A DNA stretch of 64,000 nucleotides from positions 434,001 through 498,000 of the forward strand of contig NZ_JBEWCD010000003.1 of NCBI RefSeq assembly GCF_040530035.1. Reading direction: 5' to 3'. Positions within the stretch are counted from its first letter, which is position 1. Every line of letters begins with the position of its first letter. This DNA is from Roseibium sp. HPY-6. Its GTDB lineage: Bacteria > Pseudomonadota > Alphaproteobacteria > Rhizobiales > Stappiaceae. A program made the position numbers and the translations under genes. Below are positions 29,403 to 37,644 of this stretch, piece after piece. A model generated the notes under the pieces. That model saw nothing but the letters and a program-made list of their open reading frames with translations. It searched no databases and was not told the DNA's origin.

Positions 29403-30388
29403 ACGGGTCGGAACCGGCGGACGCAATCGGTTCCACCGACCGCACACTTGTCTTTGAACTGCTTGAAACCTACTGCGCGGAACACGGTCTGCGACTGACG
29501 GCAGGCGATACGCATGGCCATGCCGGCTTGATTGAAAATGGATCCGGCAAACGCTGGTTTTTCAAAGGCACACGGTTCGACCTCAACACACTCGGCTGTG
29601 CCGAGATTTCCAATGACAAGGCGTACACGGCCGGGTTTCTGCACGCGGAAGGCATCGCTGTGCCGGCAAGCCATCTTGTCATGAGTGCTGACATCCGCGA
29701 CGGCAGAAGACCGCCTGACGCTGTGCTCGACTTTGCCGAAGAGCAGGGCTTTCCGCTGTTCGTTAAGCCGAATACCGGTCAGGAAGGCCGGGATGTCATG
29801 CGCGCCGACACCTACCATACGCTTCAGAGCGCGCTTCACATTCTCGCAAAACGTCATGACAGGCTTCTTGTTCAGGAAGAAATCCGGGGCAGGGACCTGC
29901 GCGTGATCGTACTGGACGAAGACGTCCTTTGCGCCATGGAAAGAAAGCCCCCCGAGGTCACGGGGGATGGCGAAAGCAGTCTCGCCGAACTGGTTGATTC
30001 CCACGGAAGGATTAACCCAGCAGATGGGCGAATTGATTTTGAACTCTCGCAACAGGGATTGATGCTGGAAAGCGTGCCGGCGGCAGGTCAGACGGTATCG
30101 CTTTTGCCTGTTTCCAACTTGTCCTCCGGCGGATCGGCAAAAATCATCACCGACGAGATTGCACCTGAGATCCACGAGCTCGCGCGCTTGTCTGCAAAAG
30201 CACTCGGCCTGCGATATGCCGGTGTTGATTTGATTGTTCCAGAAGAGCGCCGACCGGATACTGCCGGTGTTGTGCTGGAAGTGAACGCGGCACCCGGATT
30301 GAACAATCTGTACCGGCGCGGATCAAAAGAAGCCGAGATCGTCAGGAAAGTTTACGTAGAGGTTTTTAACGCAATGATACAAAAATAA
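29399..30388 (+). CDS. ATP-grasp ligase, cyanophycin-synthetase/GshAB-like
   Basis: A 329-residue stand-alone ATP-grasp domain. KPNTGQEGRDV (about 122-132) binds ATP; VQEEIRGRDLRVIVL and ERKPPEVTGDGESSLAELV closely echo the ATP-grasp part of cyanophycin synthetase and of bifunctional glutathione synthetases. LEVNAAPGL holds the metal-binding Glu and Asn. It lacks the Mur-ligase-like half of cyanophycin synthetase. The expected reaction is ATP-driven amide-bond formation on an amino acid or peptide; substrates unknown. The TTG start overlaps the lolA stop (TTGA) and has AGGGACGGA upstream, indicating coupling. Confidence 0.82.
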   Translation: MNGSEPADAIGSTDRTLVFELLETYCAEHGLRLTAGDTHGHAGLIENGSGKRWFFKGTRFDLNTLGCAEISNDKAYTAGFLHAEGIAVPASHLVMSADIRDGRRPPDAVLDFAEEQGFPLFVKPNTGQEGRDVMRADTYHTLQSALHILAKRHDRLLVQEEIRGRDLRVIVLDEDVLCAMERKPPEVTGDGESSLAELVDSHGRINPADGRIDFELSQQGLMLESVPAAGQTVSLLPVSNLSSGGSAKIITDEIAPEIHELARLSAKALGLRYAGVDLIVPEERRPDTAGVVLEVNAAPGLNNLYRRGSKEAEIVRKVYVEVFNAMIQK

Positions 30389-30697
30389 TTCAATATTTGA
30401 ATTAATGTAAATATACTTCCAGAAAAATATTGCGCTCACCTTCAGTACAGACTTTAATCTTCTGCAAAAATTATAATCACGGCTGCGTGTTTTACGCACG
30501 CCACCAAAATACAGCCACTATTGACGGATCTTTCTTCCGGATATTGCTCGTCGTGATCGGCAACTAACAAACGCCGTGGAGCCGGTTTCCGGCAGGTGCA
30601 ATTCGGTAAACCGGTCACGACGGCACCGCGCAAGATTGGAATCATACGTGAGGCCGGACAGATACGCCCCGTGCCAAGCGTTTTTAAGGAGGTCAAA
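30389..30697. other. AT-rich spacer upstream of sulfotransferase gene
   Basis: 309 bases without a credible gene. Bases 30370-30480 are strongly AT-rich and begin with a 15-base palindrome (ATTCAATATTTGAAT, 30388-30402) abutting the ATP-grasp stop. A second inverted repeat, CCGGTTT at 30582-30588 and AAACCGG at 30608-30614, lies closer to the sulfotransferase. These could be regulatory, but neither has a terminator's T tract. Confidence 0.5.
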
Positions 30698-31474
30698 ATG
30701 ATATCGAATGTCGTGCCATTGCGAGAGGACAGTTTCCGACTGCATCGGCAGTATCCATCGCTGTTTTTTCCCAAGGATGGGTATGTCTTCGTTGTGGCCT
30801 TCGGACGGTCCGGATCGACCCTGACACAGCACTTGCTGAATTCGCTGCCAGGCTACTTTGTGCGGGGTGAAAACAGCAATGCGCTCGTCCATTTGTCGCG
30901 GTCAATAACCGCTATCCAAAGCGAAGGAAACTTCCAGCAGCGCCAGGAACCTCAACGAACCGTCATCTCCGGCAAGCGCCCCTATTTCAACAAGATGGTG
31001 GGCACCTCTCTCGATCCCTGGTACGGCATGGAAGACGTTGATGTCGACGAATATGCCATGAGCCTTTTCGATTCGTTTGTCTCCAAGGTACTTTGTCCGC
31101 GAGGAGACGCCCGCGTTCTCGGCTTCAAGGAAATCCGCTATCATAACGACCCGAAGTACTTTCCGAAGTTCCTCGACATCATCAAAACCTATTTCCCGAA
31201 GAGCAGGTTCATTTTTCAAAACAGGGCATTTGACAACGTCGTCAAGTCCTCGTTCTGGAAAAAACATGAACAAGCCGACGTCAGACGGAAATGGGAAAAT
31301 TTTGAAGAGCTGACGCAGTCCTACGCTGAGGGCAACCAGGACGTCTGTTACCAACTGCGGTATGAGAACTATCTTGCGGGCGCAGACAAGCTCGAGCCCT
31401 TGTTCGAGTTTCTAAAGGAACCCTTCGACGCCACTGAGGTCGCGAAATTGCTGGAAACGAAGCTGAAACACTAG
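30698..31474 (+). CDS. sulfotransferase family protein
   Basis: About 258 residues. The N-terminal strand-loop FGRSGSTLTQHLL is the 5'-phosphosulfate-binding loop for PAPS, and FQNRAFDNVVKSSFW fits the 3'-phosphate-binding motif with its conserved Arg and Ser. The C-terminal YENYLAGADKLEPLFEFL also fits the Sulfotransfer_3 family. It would transfer sulfate to a carbohydrate, lipid or peptide; the acceptor is not readable. The ATG at 30698 follows a textbook AAGGAGG; the upstream in-frame ATG at 30596 is not needed. Single gene behind an AT-rich spacer, possibly acquired. Confidence 0.82.
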   Translation: MISNVVPLREDSFRLHRQYPSLFFPKDGYVFVVAFGRSGSTLTQHLLNSLPGYFVRGENSNALVHLSRSITAIQSEGNFQQRQEPQRTVISGKRPYFNKMVGTSLDPWYGMEDVDVDEYAMSLFDSFVSKVLCPRGDARVLGFKEIRYHNDPKYFPKFLDIIKTYFPKSRFIFQNRAFDNVVKSSFWKKHEQADVRRKWENFEELTQSYAEGNQDVCYQLRYENYLAGADKLEPLFEFLKEPFDATEVAKLLETKLKH

Positions 31475-31507
31475 CACCCGGCGTATCGGACGTTCCTTCG
31501 GAAGATC

Positions 31508-31531
31508 GTGACCCGGAGATATTCGGGTCAC
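31508..31531. terminator. hairpin between convergent sulfotransferase and DUF1737 genes
   Basis: GTGACCCG pairs with CGGGTCAC around GAGATATT, extendable by one C-G pair. It sits between two convergent genes, as a shared terminator would, but neither strand has a T tract after it, so its activity is uncertain. Confidence 0.45.
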
Positions 31532-31552
31532 GGAACCTTACCGAAGTGCCGC

Positions 31553-31759
31553 TTAATAATCTCCGAGCTTCATGTCGCGGGAATACTCCCCTTCCACTTC
31601 TTTGGTAACGGCCTGACCGCAGATGGTGGCGCCCCGCGCCGCGTCAAAGCTGAGCGTCGGCGATCCGGAAAGCTCCCACCCCTTGTTGAGCGCCTGGGTA
31701 ACCCGGTGACAGAATTCGCTGTCGTCTACACCGGTAATGAACCTGTAAAGTTTCATCAT
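31553..31759 (-). CDS. DUF1737 family small protein
   Basis: A 68-residue cytosolic protein. The start KLYRFITGVDDSEFCHRV and the middle ALNKGWELSGSPTLSFD match the DUF1737 family of small proteobacterial proteins with no known function. Two adjacent ATGs start it. It lies 9 bases after the CoA-ester lyase on the same strand, so the two are probably one transcript. Confidence 0.82.
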   Translation of the reverse strand: MMKLYRFITGVDDSEFCHRVTQALNKGWELSGSPTLSFDAARGATICGQAVTKEVEGEYSRDMKLGDY

Positions 31760-31768
31760 CTGGTCCTG

Positions 31769-32653
31769 TTATGCACGTGCGGCAATGGCATCGGCAATCA
31801 TGATCACCCGTTTGCCCATCTCCGCATGTAGCCGTTCCACCATCTTTCCGTCCACCTGAATGGCACCCTTGTCCGCATTTTCCGGAAGATCAAACGCGTC
31901 GTTGATTTTGCGTGCCCAGGCAACATCACTCTCGGAAGGACTGAAGGCAGCATGGCAGGGCGCGAGTTGCTTCGGATGGATCAGCGTTTTGCCGTCCATG
32001 CCCATATCGACCCCTTGCGCGCACTCCAATGCAAATCCCTCTTCGTCCTGGAATGCATTATAGACGCCGTCCAGGATGTCGATACCGCCGGCGCGTGCTG
32101 CTGCAACGCATGTCATCAGCCAGGGCACCATAGCCGCGCGTCCGGGCGTCAATCGGGCGCGTGTTTCCTTGGCAAGGTCGTTCGTTCCCATGACAAAACA
32201 GGAAAGTCTGATTTCTGGATCCTGACCGCATGCGCCGATCGCGGCTGCATTCAACATGGCTTCAGGTGTTTCCATCATCGCCCAAAGCTGAAGACTGCCT
32301 GGAGCGTTGTGAAGCGACAGCAAGTGGGCCACGCGCTGCAAGTCCGATGGAGCATTGACCTTCGGAACCAGTATCGCATCGGCAGTGGAGTTGACGGCCA
32401 TCCGGAGATCCGATTCGCCCCACGGGGTATCAAGTCCATTGATGCGGATAACGACTTCACGTTCGCCATATCCGCCCGCGGCAACAGCGTCACCGATCTG
32501 TGTCCGCGCCAGGTCTTTGGCGTCCGGCGCAACGGCATCTTCCAGATCCAGAAGCAAGCAGTCCACATCGAGGCTTTTGGCCTTTTCCAGGGCTCGGGCG
32601 TTGGAACCCGGCATATAAAGGGCGGAACGGCGCGGTCTGATCGGTATCGTCAT
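31769..32653 (-). CDS. HpcH/HpaI (CitE-like) CoA-ester lyase
   Basis: A 294-residue TIM-barrel enzyme of the citrate-lyase-beta/malyl-CoA lyase family. PRRSALYMPGSN at the N-terminus (CoA-binding side), LLLDLEDAV with the metal-binding acidic pair, RINGLDTPWG and MMETPEAMLN with the second metal-binding Glu are all clear. KTLIHPKQL closes the barrel. Such proteins cleave malyl-CoA, methylmalyl-CoA or citramalyl-CoA to glyoxylate or pyruvate plus an acyl-CoA; which one is not decided here. Paired with a DUF1737 gene. Confidence 0.88.
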   Translation of the reverse strand: MTIPIRPRRSALYMPGSNARALEKAKSLDVDCLLLDLEDAVAPDAKDLARTQIGDAVAAGGYGEREVVIRINGLDTPWGESDLRMAVNSTADAILVPKVNAPSDLQRVAHLLSLHNAPGSLQLWAMMETPEAMLNAAAIGACGQDPEIRLSCFVMGTNDLAKETRARLTPGRAAMVPWLMTCVAAARAGGIDILDGVYNAFQDEEGFALECAQGVDMGMDGKTLIHPKQLAPCHAAFSPSESDVAWARKINDAFDLPENADKGAIQVDGKMVERLHAEMGKRVIMIADAIAARA

Positions 32654-32754
32654 CAGGTCATCCTAAAGAAAGGCAAAGCGGAACGAACACTACCCTAGTG
32701 GTTTGCGGGGCCGGGAGAAATTCGCCGAATGGGGAAGGCGCATCATGATCCCTG

Positions 32755-33654
32755 TCATGGCAGGCCTGTTCGGCGCGGCCTTGAGAAAATCATGTCTTTT
32801 GCCGCAATAACAGCGCCCAGAGTAATGGCTATGCAGGCAAATCCGACAGAAAGCGTCAGGTTGCCGAACCCGAAGGCAATCAACAGAAGCGTCGAAAGCA
32901 GCGGTGCGGAATAGGCTGCTGCGCCCAGAACCTGGATGTCGCCACGCTTGATCCCGATGTCCCATGTAAAAAACGCGAGGCCTACTGGGAAGAGGGCAAG
33001 AGCGACGACTGACGCCCATTCAAGGGTGTTGGCCGGGAGCACGGTTTCTTCCAGGGCGAAATGGCAGATTGCCGACAGAATGGCAGACGTCAGGCAAAAA
33101 CCGGCGACGGCCTCGCTCGGTACAGCGCCGAGGCGTCGTGACAGAACCGAATAACTCGACCAGAACAGCGACGAGGCGACTGCTGCAGCATAACCAATTG
33201 CAAACGCGCCGGAAAACGCAACGCTGCCGCCACCGCTTACCAGGAGCGCTGCGCCCGCAAGGCCCAGAATGGCTCCGATGACATGGTGGATGCGCAGCCG
33301 CTCACCCGGCAAAAAGGCAGAAAAAAGCACGATCAAAAGCGGCCAGGTGTAGTTGATGAGATTTGCTTCCACCGGCGGCGCGTTCCGGATGGCGGTGAAA
33401 TAGAAGAAATGAAACCCGAACAATCCCGTCGTACCGAACGCCCAGACCTTCAGCGGTTGACGCAACAATGCGAGTTTTCCCGACAAGGCCAACCAAATAA
33501 TGGCAAGGCTGCCTGACAGCCCGAAGCAGAGCGCATTCAAGAGAAAGGGCGGCACGTGTCCCGACCCTGCACCAAAGAGACCGAGCGTCGCCCACATCAG
33601 AACCGCACTCAGTCCAATTGCTGTTGCGCGGACACGATCTGCTGCCGCCATCAT
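32755..33654 (-). CDS. EamA/DMT family transporter
   Basis: About 299 residues with ten hydrophobic segments in two EamA repeats (about 10-145 and 155-290), as in the drug/metabolite transporter superfamily. The start SAVLMWATLGLFG and the segment FYFTAIRNAPPVEANLINYTWP resemble the aromatic amino-acid exporter branch (YddG-like). The ATG at 33654 follows GAGGA; a GTG at 33678 is less likely. Probably exports an amino acid or related metabolite; substrate unknown. Confidence 0.87.
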   Translation of the reverse strand: MMAAADRVRATAIGLSAVLMWATLGLFGAGSGHVPPFLLNALCFGLSGSLAIIWLALSGKLALLRQPLKVWAFGTTGLFGFHFFYFTAIRNAPPVEANLINYTWPLLIVLFSAFLPGERLRIHHVIGAILGLAGAALLVSGGGSVAFSGAFAIGYAAAVASSLFWSSYSVLSRRLGAVPSEAVAGFCLTSAILSAICHFALEETVLPANTLEWASVVALALFPVGLAFFTWDIGIKRGDIQVLGAAAYSAPLLSTLLLIAFGFGNLTLSVGFACIAITLGAVIAAKDMIFSRPRRTGLP

Positions 33655-33814
33655 TTCAGTCCTCAAACAAAACGTCACTCAATGGCGACACCCATGGCGC
33701 AATAGCCCGGGACCAACAACCGTCATAGCAGAATTTGATGGAAGTCCTTGATCCCGGCTCCTGTTTCGGGACATGTTGGGGCGACATCTTAGACCTGTGA
33801 TATCCGGGGATTCC

Positions 33815-34276
33815 ATGACAACTGCGGAAATCAGAGCCCTTGGGCCGGAAGACGCCCATAAGCTTGCGCCACTCATTGCCGAAAATGCCCAAGCGCTCAA
33901 GCGCGGAGCGCCGAGACGGCCCGACGAATTTTACGCTGAACGGATTCTGGGCGACAAAACCGCTGAAGTCCTGGGGGCTTTTGTCAGCGGCGACCTGATC
34001 GGATTCGGTGTGTATTTCGATCTCCCCGAACTGATTACCGGGCTTCGAATCGGTCAGTTGGACGAGATTTACGTCCACCCGGACCATCGCAATAAAGGAC
34101 TGGGGAAGAAGATCATCGACGAACTCGTGAGCGAAGGTCAAAAACGAGGCTGGCTGCACCTGAGGTGGATCGTTCCCGGTAAAAACGCGCCGGCGGTCGC
34201 TCTCTATGAGAAGATAGCAGAACCCGATCATCGCAAGAGCTACGTGATCCCGATCGACAGGATTGCGGGCGATTAG
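33815..34276 (+). CDS. GNAT family N-acetyltransferase
   Basis: About 153 residues with the GNAT fold. The acetyl-CoA pyrophosphate loop is seen as VHPDHRNKGLGKKIIDEL (R/Q-x-x-G-x-G/A type), preceded by the strand GQLDEIYV, and the C-terminal strand WIVPGKNAPAVALYEK is typical. The ATG at 33815 has GGGGA upstream; an ATG 42 bases earlier is the alternative. Stands between the divergent EamA gene and the convergent DUF2125 gene. Acceptor unknown. Confidence 0.85.
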   Translation: MTTAEIRALGPEDAHKLAPLIAENAQALKRGAPRRPDEFYAERILGDKTAEVLGAFVSGDLIGFGVYFDLPELITGLRIGQLDEIYVHPDHRNKGLGKKIIDELVSEGQKRGWLHLRWIVPGKNAPAVALYEKIAEPDHRKSYVIPIDRIAGD

Positions 34277-34330
34277 TCTGCGCACCACGTAAGGCGATCT
34301 GCCGCGGGCACGATGCCGAAAGGCGAGCGA

Positions 34331-35392
34331 TCAGGTTCCAGCCGCATAAAACGGCGGGACCCGGCCCAGTGGCAAAAATCCGACACGGACAATACCCCGT
34401 TCGATTGTCACGGGAAGGGCGATCGACCTGACACCGTTAACCTCGGTTTCCGCCGCCTTCAGACTTTGGATCACGTTCTGAACCAGAGCAAAACTTTCGT
34501 CCTGCGGTGGAAACAACGGTTTCAATGCACTGAGCAAACCGTCTGCATTGCCGATTGTTACCTCAAGCTGGCCGGAAAGCGTCCCGTCGCCATTGACGAC
34601 GAGGTCGCCGGCGGCACCAAGACTGCTTTTGCCGATAACGGTCTCCAGCAGGACCAACTTGACGGGAAGCTGACCACCATAGGCCTGTACAAGGCTGGCA
34701 AGATTGGCGCCTGCGAGCAGCGCCGATCCGCCGGAAACCTGCAAATGCCCTCGCATATCGATCTTTTCGCCAAGCTCTGGGAGGGATTTCAGCTGCAAGG
34801 CGTCTACCGAGATGAAACCGTCCACCGCATCAGCTTGGTTCGGCGTTTGCCTTAAGTGCACTTCGGCCTTGTCAGCGGCAAAAAGACCTTGAGAGGCAGG
34901 GTTTTCGAAAGCCGCTTCCGGCTTTTGCAGAACGGCGTCGAAGGCACCCAGTGACGTATCGGAGAACTTGATACTCGCCCGCGCGGTTTCCCATCGCAGC
35001 TCACCCAGAAGACCGCTAAGGGGCTCGGAAATTGCAGCCGGCGCCTTGGCTTCCAGTATGATGTGCCAGGGGTTGTAAATCAAAGCCACGGCGTTGAGCC
35101 CGCCCACCGATCCGGCAGCACCTGCCCGATCACGAGACGCCAACTCACGGCAATAGACCTCGTAGCGGAAGGGATAACCGGCGATTGCCAGATCCGCGCA
35201 GGATACTTCCAAACCATTGCGCGCAACTGACTTCATCTGAAGATCGATCTGCTCCGCCAGAACGGATCTTCCGTAGGCCCACGCCCCGGACCATCCGGCT
35301 ATGACTAGGACGATGGCGCCGATCAGAAGGAGATACCGGCGACGCGTCGGTTTGGCTGGCTTGTTTTCGGTATCTGACACGGTCTCTATCAC
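34331..35392 (-). CDS. DUF2125 family membrane-anchored protein
   Basis: 353 residues. A single membrane helix near residues 20-42 after a short basic cytosolic tail is followed by a large periplasmic beta-rich domain. The segment VSCADLAIAGYPFRYEVYC, with paired Cys, is characteristic of DUF2125, a family of alphaproteobacterial envelope proteins without a defined function that resembles the repeating beta-groove/AsmA-type proteins. ATG start. Divergent from the ChaC-like gene. Confidence 0.82.
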   Translation of the reverse strand: MIETVSDTENKPAKPTRRRYLLLIGAIVLVIAGWSGAWAYGRSVLAEQIDLQMKSVARNGLEVSCADLAIAGYPFRYEVYCRELASRDRAGAAGSVGGLNAVALIYNPWHIILEAKAPAAISEPLSGLLGELRWETARASIKFSDTSLGAFDAVLQKPEAAFENPASQGLFAADKAEVHLRQTPNQADAVDGFISVDALQLKSLPELGEKIDMRGHLQVSGGSALLAGANLASLVQAYGGQLPVKLVLLETVIGKSSLGAAGDLVVNGDGTLSGQLEVTIGNADGLLSALKPLFPPQDESFALVQNVIQSLKAAETEVNGVRSIALPVTIERGIVRVGFLPLGRVPPFYAAGT

Positions 35393-35494
35393 TCTTGAAT
35401 GCGCGCTCTTTTGCCGGGTTGCCCCGCGACCTTCATTGAAACATCAATCAGGTATTGCTATCTCGGCCACCGGCACAATGGTAGACAGGATGAT

Positions 35495-36016
35495 ATGAGC
35501 AATTTTTGGGTGTTTGGCTACGGGTCATTGATGTGGAACCCGGGTTTTGATCATTTACGCTCCGAACCGGCCCTGCTGCGCGGCGCTCACCGGGCGCTTT
35601 GTGTCTATTCCTGGGTACACCGCGGCACCCAGGAGCGGCCAGGCCTTGTTTTCGGTCTCGACAATGGCGGTGCCTGCCGGGGCATGGCCTATCAGGTTGC
35701 CGAAGACATCTGGCCGAAAACCCTCGACTATCTCCGCGCCCGCGAGCAGACGACAATGGTCTACAAGGAACATTGGCACAATATCGAACTCGGCAACGGC
35801 GAGAAGGTCAATGCGCTGGTCTATATGGTCGATCACGCCCATCCGCAGTATGCAGGTGCGCTGCCGTTGGAGCGACAGCTCGAAATTGTCGATGGGGCCG
35901 TCGGCAAATCCGGCGAGAACCCTGAATACGTGATCAACACGGCGGCACACCTTGAAGAAATGGGCATCGCCGACAACAATCTTGCCTGGCTGGCTGAGCG
36001 GCTCAAGAACGTGTGA
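35495..36016 (+). CDS. ChaC-like gamma-glutamylcyclotransferase
   Basis: About 173 residues. The start FWVFGYGSLMWNPGF is the substrate-loop signature of the ChaC/GGCT-like fold, and the Glu in YLRAREQTTMVY matches the catalytic glutamate region. ChaC enzymes release 5-oxoproline and Cys-Gly from glutathione in the cytosol. The ATG at 35495 has AGGA at five bases; the frame extends upstream to 35399 without a good site. Convergent with the acyltransferase gene, 15 bases apart. Confidence 0.88.
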   Translation: MSNFWVFGYGSLMWNPGFDHLRSEPALLRGAHRALCVYSWVHRGTQERPGLVFGLDNGGACRGMAYQVAEDIWPKTLDYLRAREQTTMVYKEHWHNIELGNGEKVNALVYMVDHAHPQYAGALPLERQLEIVDGAVGKSGENPEYVINTAAHLEEMGIADNNLAWLAERLKNV

Positions 36017-36031
36017 GGCGCGGCGCCCAAG

Positions 36032-36823
36032 TCAGGCGGGCTGGGTTGTTCGCATAGCATCGACTTGTTTCAGGACCGGCGACGGATCGGACGCGGCCCT
36101 GGCTTCTTCAATCAGTTTGTCGCTCGCCGTTTCGATCGTGTCCACCAGCTTTGCGTGAAACGCATCAGGTGTAAGACCGGGTTCGATGGGTGGCAGGATT
36201 TCGACGATTACGGTTCCAGGATAAACCTTCCAGGACGACCGTGGCCAATAAAGCCCGGCATTGTGCGCGATCGGCACGACCGGGCACTTCAGATCCCTGT
36301 AAAGATGAGCGATGCCGTACTTGTACTTCGGTTCGGCACCCGCCGGGCGGCGCGTGCCCTCCGGAAAGATCATGATCTGCCGCTCTTCGGCGATCGCCTC
36401 CTTCGCCGCCTCCATCATCGCCGCCAGCGCTTCGGACCGCTTGCCCCGGTTGATAGGGATCTGGCGGTATTTGGCCGTGTACCATCCGAAAATCGGGATC
36501 CAGCGCAGTTCCCGTTTCAAGATAAAGGTCGGGCTGGAAAACAATGGTATCAATGCAACGGTTTCCCAGGCCGACTGGTGCTTCATTGCAGCAATGTACC
36601 CGCCCTTGGGCAGGTTTTCGCGGCCACGAATTTCCACTTTGATGCCCGCGAAGACACGCATCAGCCAGATCAACGTGCGTGACCAGAAAGGCACGATCGG
36701 CCAGCCCCATTTTCGCGGCAACAGCATGACCGGCGAAAACAGAATCATTTCGACCAGAGTGACCGAATAGAACAGGATTTGAAAAAGAGTGGAACGCAGG
36801 AGAAGCATGGCACCAGAAAACAT
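36032..36823 (-). CDS. plsC: lysophospholipid / 1-acyl-glycerol-3-phosphate acyltransferase
   Basis: A 263-residue membrane-associated acyltransferase that makes phosphatidic acid or a related lipid. A hydrophobic N-terminus (about 5-45) precedes motif I, which here reads KHQSAWE, an H-x4-E version of the usual H-x4-D; this H-x4-E form occurs in many alphaproteobacterial PlsC proteins. Motif III is FPEGTRR. A YdcF-like gene is 40 bases upstream on the same strand, so they may share a transcript. Confidence 0.87.
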   Translation of the reverse strand: MFSGAMLLLRSTLFQILFYSVTLVEMILFSPVMLLPRKWGWPIVPFWSRTLIWLMRVFAGIKVEIRGRENLPKGGYIAAMKHQSAWETVALIPLFSSPTFILKRELRWIPIFGWYTAKYRQIPINRGKRSEALAAMMEAAKEAIAEERQIMIFPEGTRRPAGAEPKYKYGIAHLYRDLKCPVVPIAHNAGLYWPRSSWKVYPGTVIVEILPPIEPGLTPDAFHAKLVDTIETASDKLIEEARAASDPSPVLKQVDAMRTTQPA

Positions 36824-36863
36824 GAGCGGGCAAGATCACCATCCGGCCATGTCGTGAGTGCGA

Positions 36864-37592
36864 TCAGTTCATGGCCTTCACGGTGTTGCGAAGTCTGGCG
36901 AGGATATACTTCACATATTCGCGCATGAGAAGCCGGATCGTTGCCGGCTCCTGATACCATGTTTCCAGGTTCAAACCTTTCGAGAACACGGGATAGGCAA
37001 TCAGGTCGACGTCTGGCAATACGTCAGACAATTCGGCCTTCGCCCGAGGGAGGTGGTAGGCGCTGGTAACGACCAGAAGCGACCTGAATCCGTTTTTCTG
37101 AACCCAGCTTGCAGTTTCTGTCGCGTTTCCGGCTGTGTTCAAGGCGACCCTGTCGAGATCTACGCTCGCCTTTTCGAGCGGCATATCGGACGCGGTGACT
37201 GCTGCAAGCTGTTCGCGCGTCGTGCCCGGATGAACGCCGGAGATCAACAATCTGTTCGCATGGCCTTCTTCAAGCAGCCGCACAGCTTCATTGACCCGTG
37301 CCTGGCCACCCGTGAGCACAACGATTGCGTCGGCATTCGCAGACCGGGGCACCTTTGCTGTCGCGATCTGGTGCGCGAAAAACAGGAACTGACCCGTAAC
37401 ACCGGCAATGAGCGCAGCCAGAACCGTCACGAAGACAAGCCGCAAACCGAATCGCTTCTTGCGCCGGCCCGGTCTGATCTCTGATCCCTCTTTCACGGTT
37501 GAATGCGCACGAACCGGCGATACACCAAGCCCCGTGCGGGATCGGGCGCTTTCACCGGATGCAGAGTCTATGGCTGTCTCTGAGTGCAACAT
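36864..37592 (-). CDS. YdcF family (DUF218) membrane protein
   Basis: 242 residues. A basic cytosolic N-terminus (about 1-46), one membrane helix (about 48-72), then the DUF218 domain with DAIVVLTGGQARVNEAVRLLEEG, ISGVHPGTTREQL, ATETASWVQKNGFRSLLVVTSAYHLPRA. Such SanA/YdcF/ElyC proteins act at the periplasmic side in envelope or polyprenyl-carrier metabolism; the exact role here is unknown. ATG start with a weak ribosome-binding site. Lies between ftsX and plsC on the same strand. Confidence 0.87.
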   Translation of the reverse strand: MLHSETAIDSASGESARSRTGLGVSPVRAHSTVKEGSEIRPGRRKKRFGLRLVFVTVLAALIAGVTGQFLFFAHQIATAKVPRSANADAIVVLTGGQARVNEAVRLLEEGHANRLLISGVHPGTTREQLAAVTASDMPLEKASVDLDRVALNTAGNATETASWVQKNGFRSLLVVTSAYHLPRAKAELSDVLPDVDLIAYPVFSKGLNLETWYQEPATIRLLMREYVKYILARLRNTVKAMN

Positions 37593-37644
37593 GTCTCGAG
37601 TGTGATGTCTGATTCGGCCAATTTCGCGGCATTCCTCATTAAAA

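Noticed and set aside
30388..30402. AT-rich palindrome ATTCAATATTTGAAT right after the ATP-grasp stop
   Set aside because: Too short and AT-rich to be a stable terminator and without a T tract; kept only as part of the spacer description.
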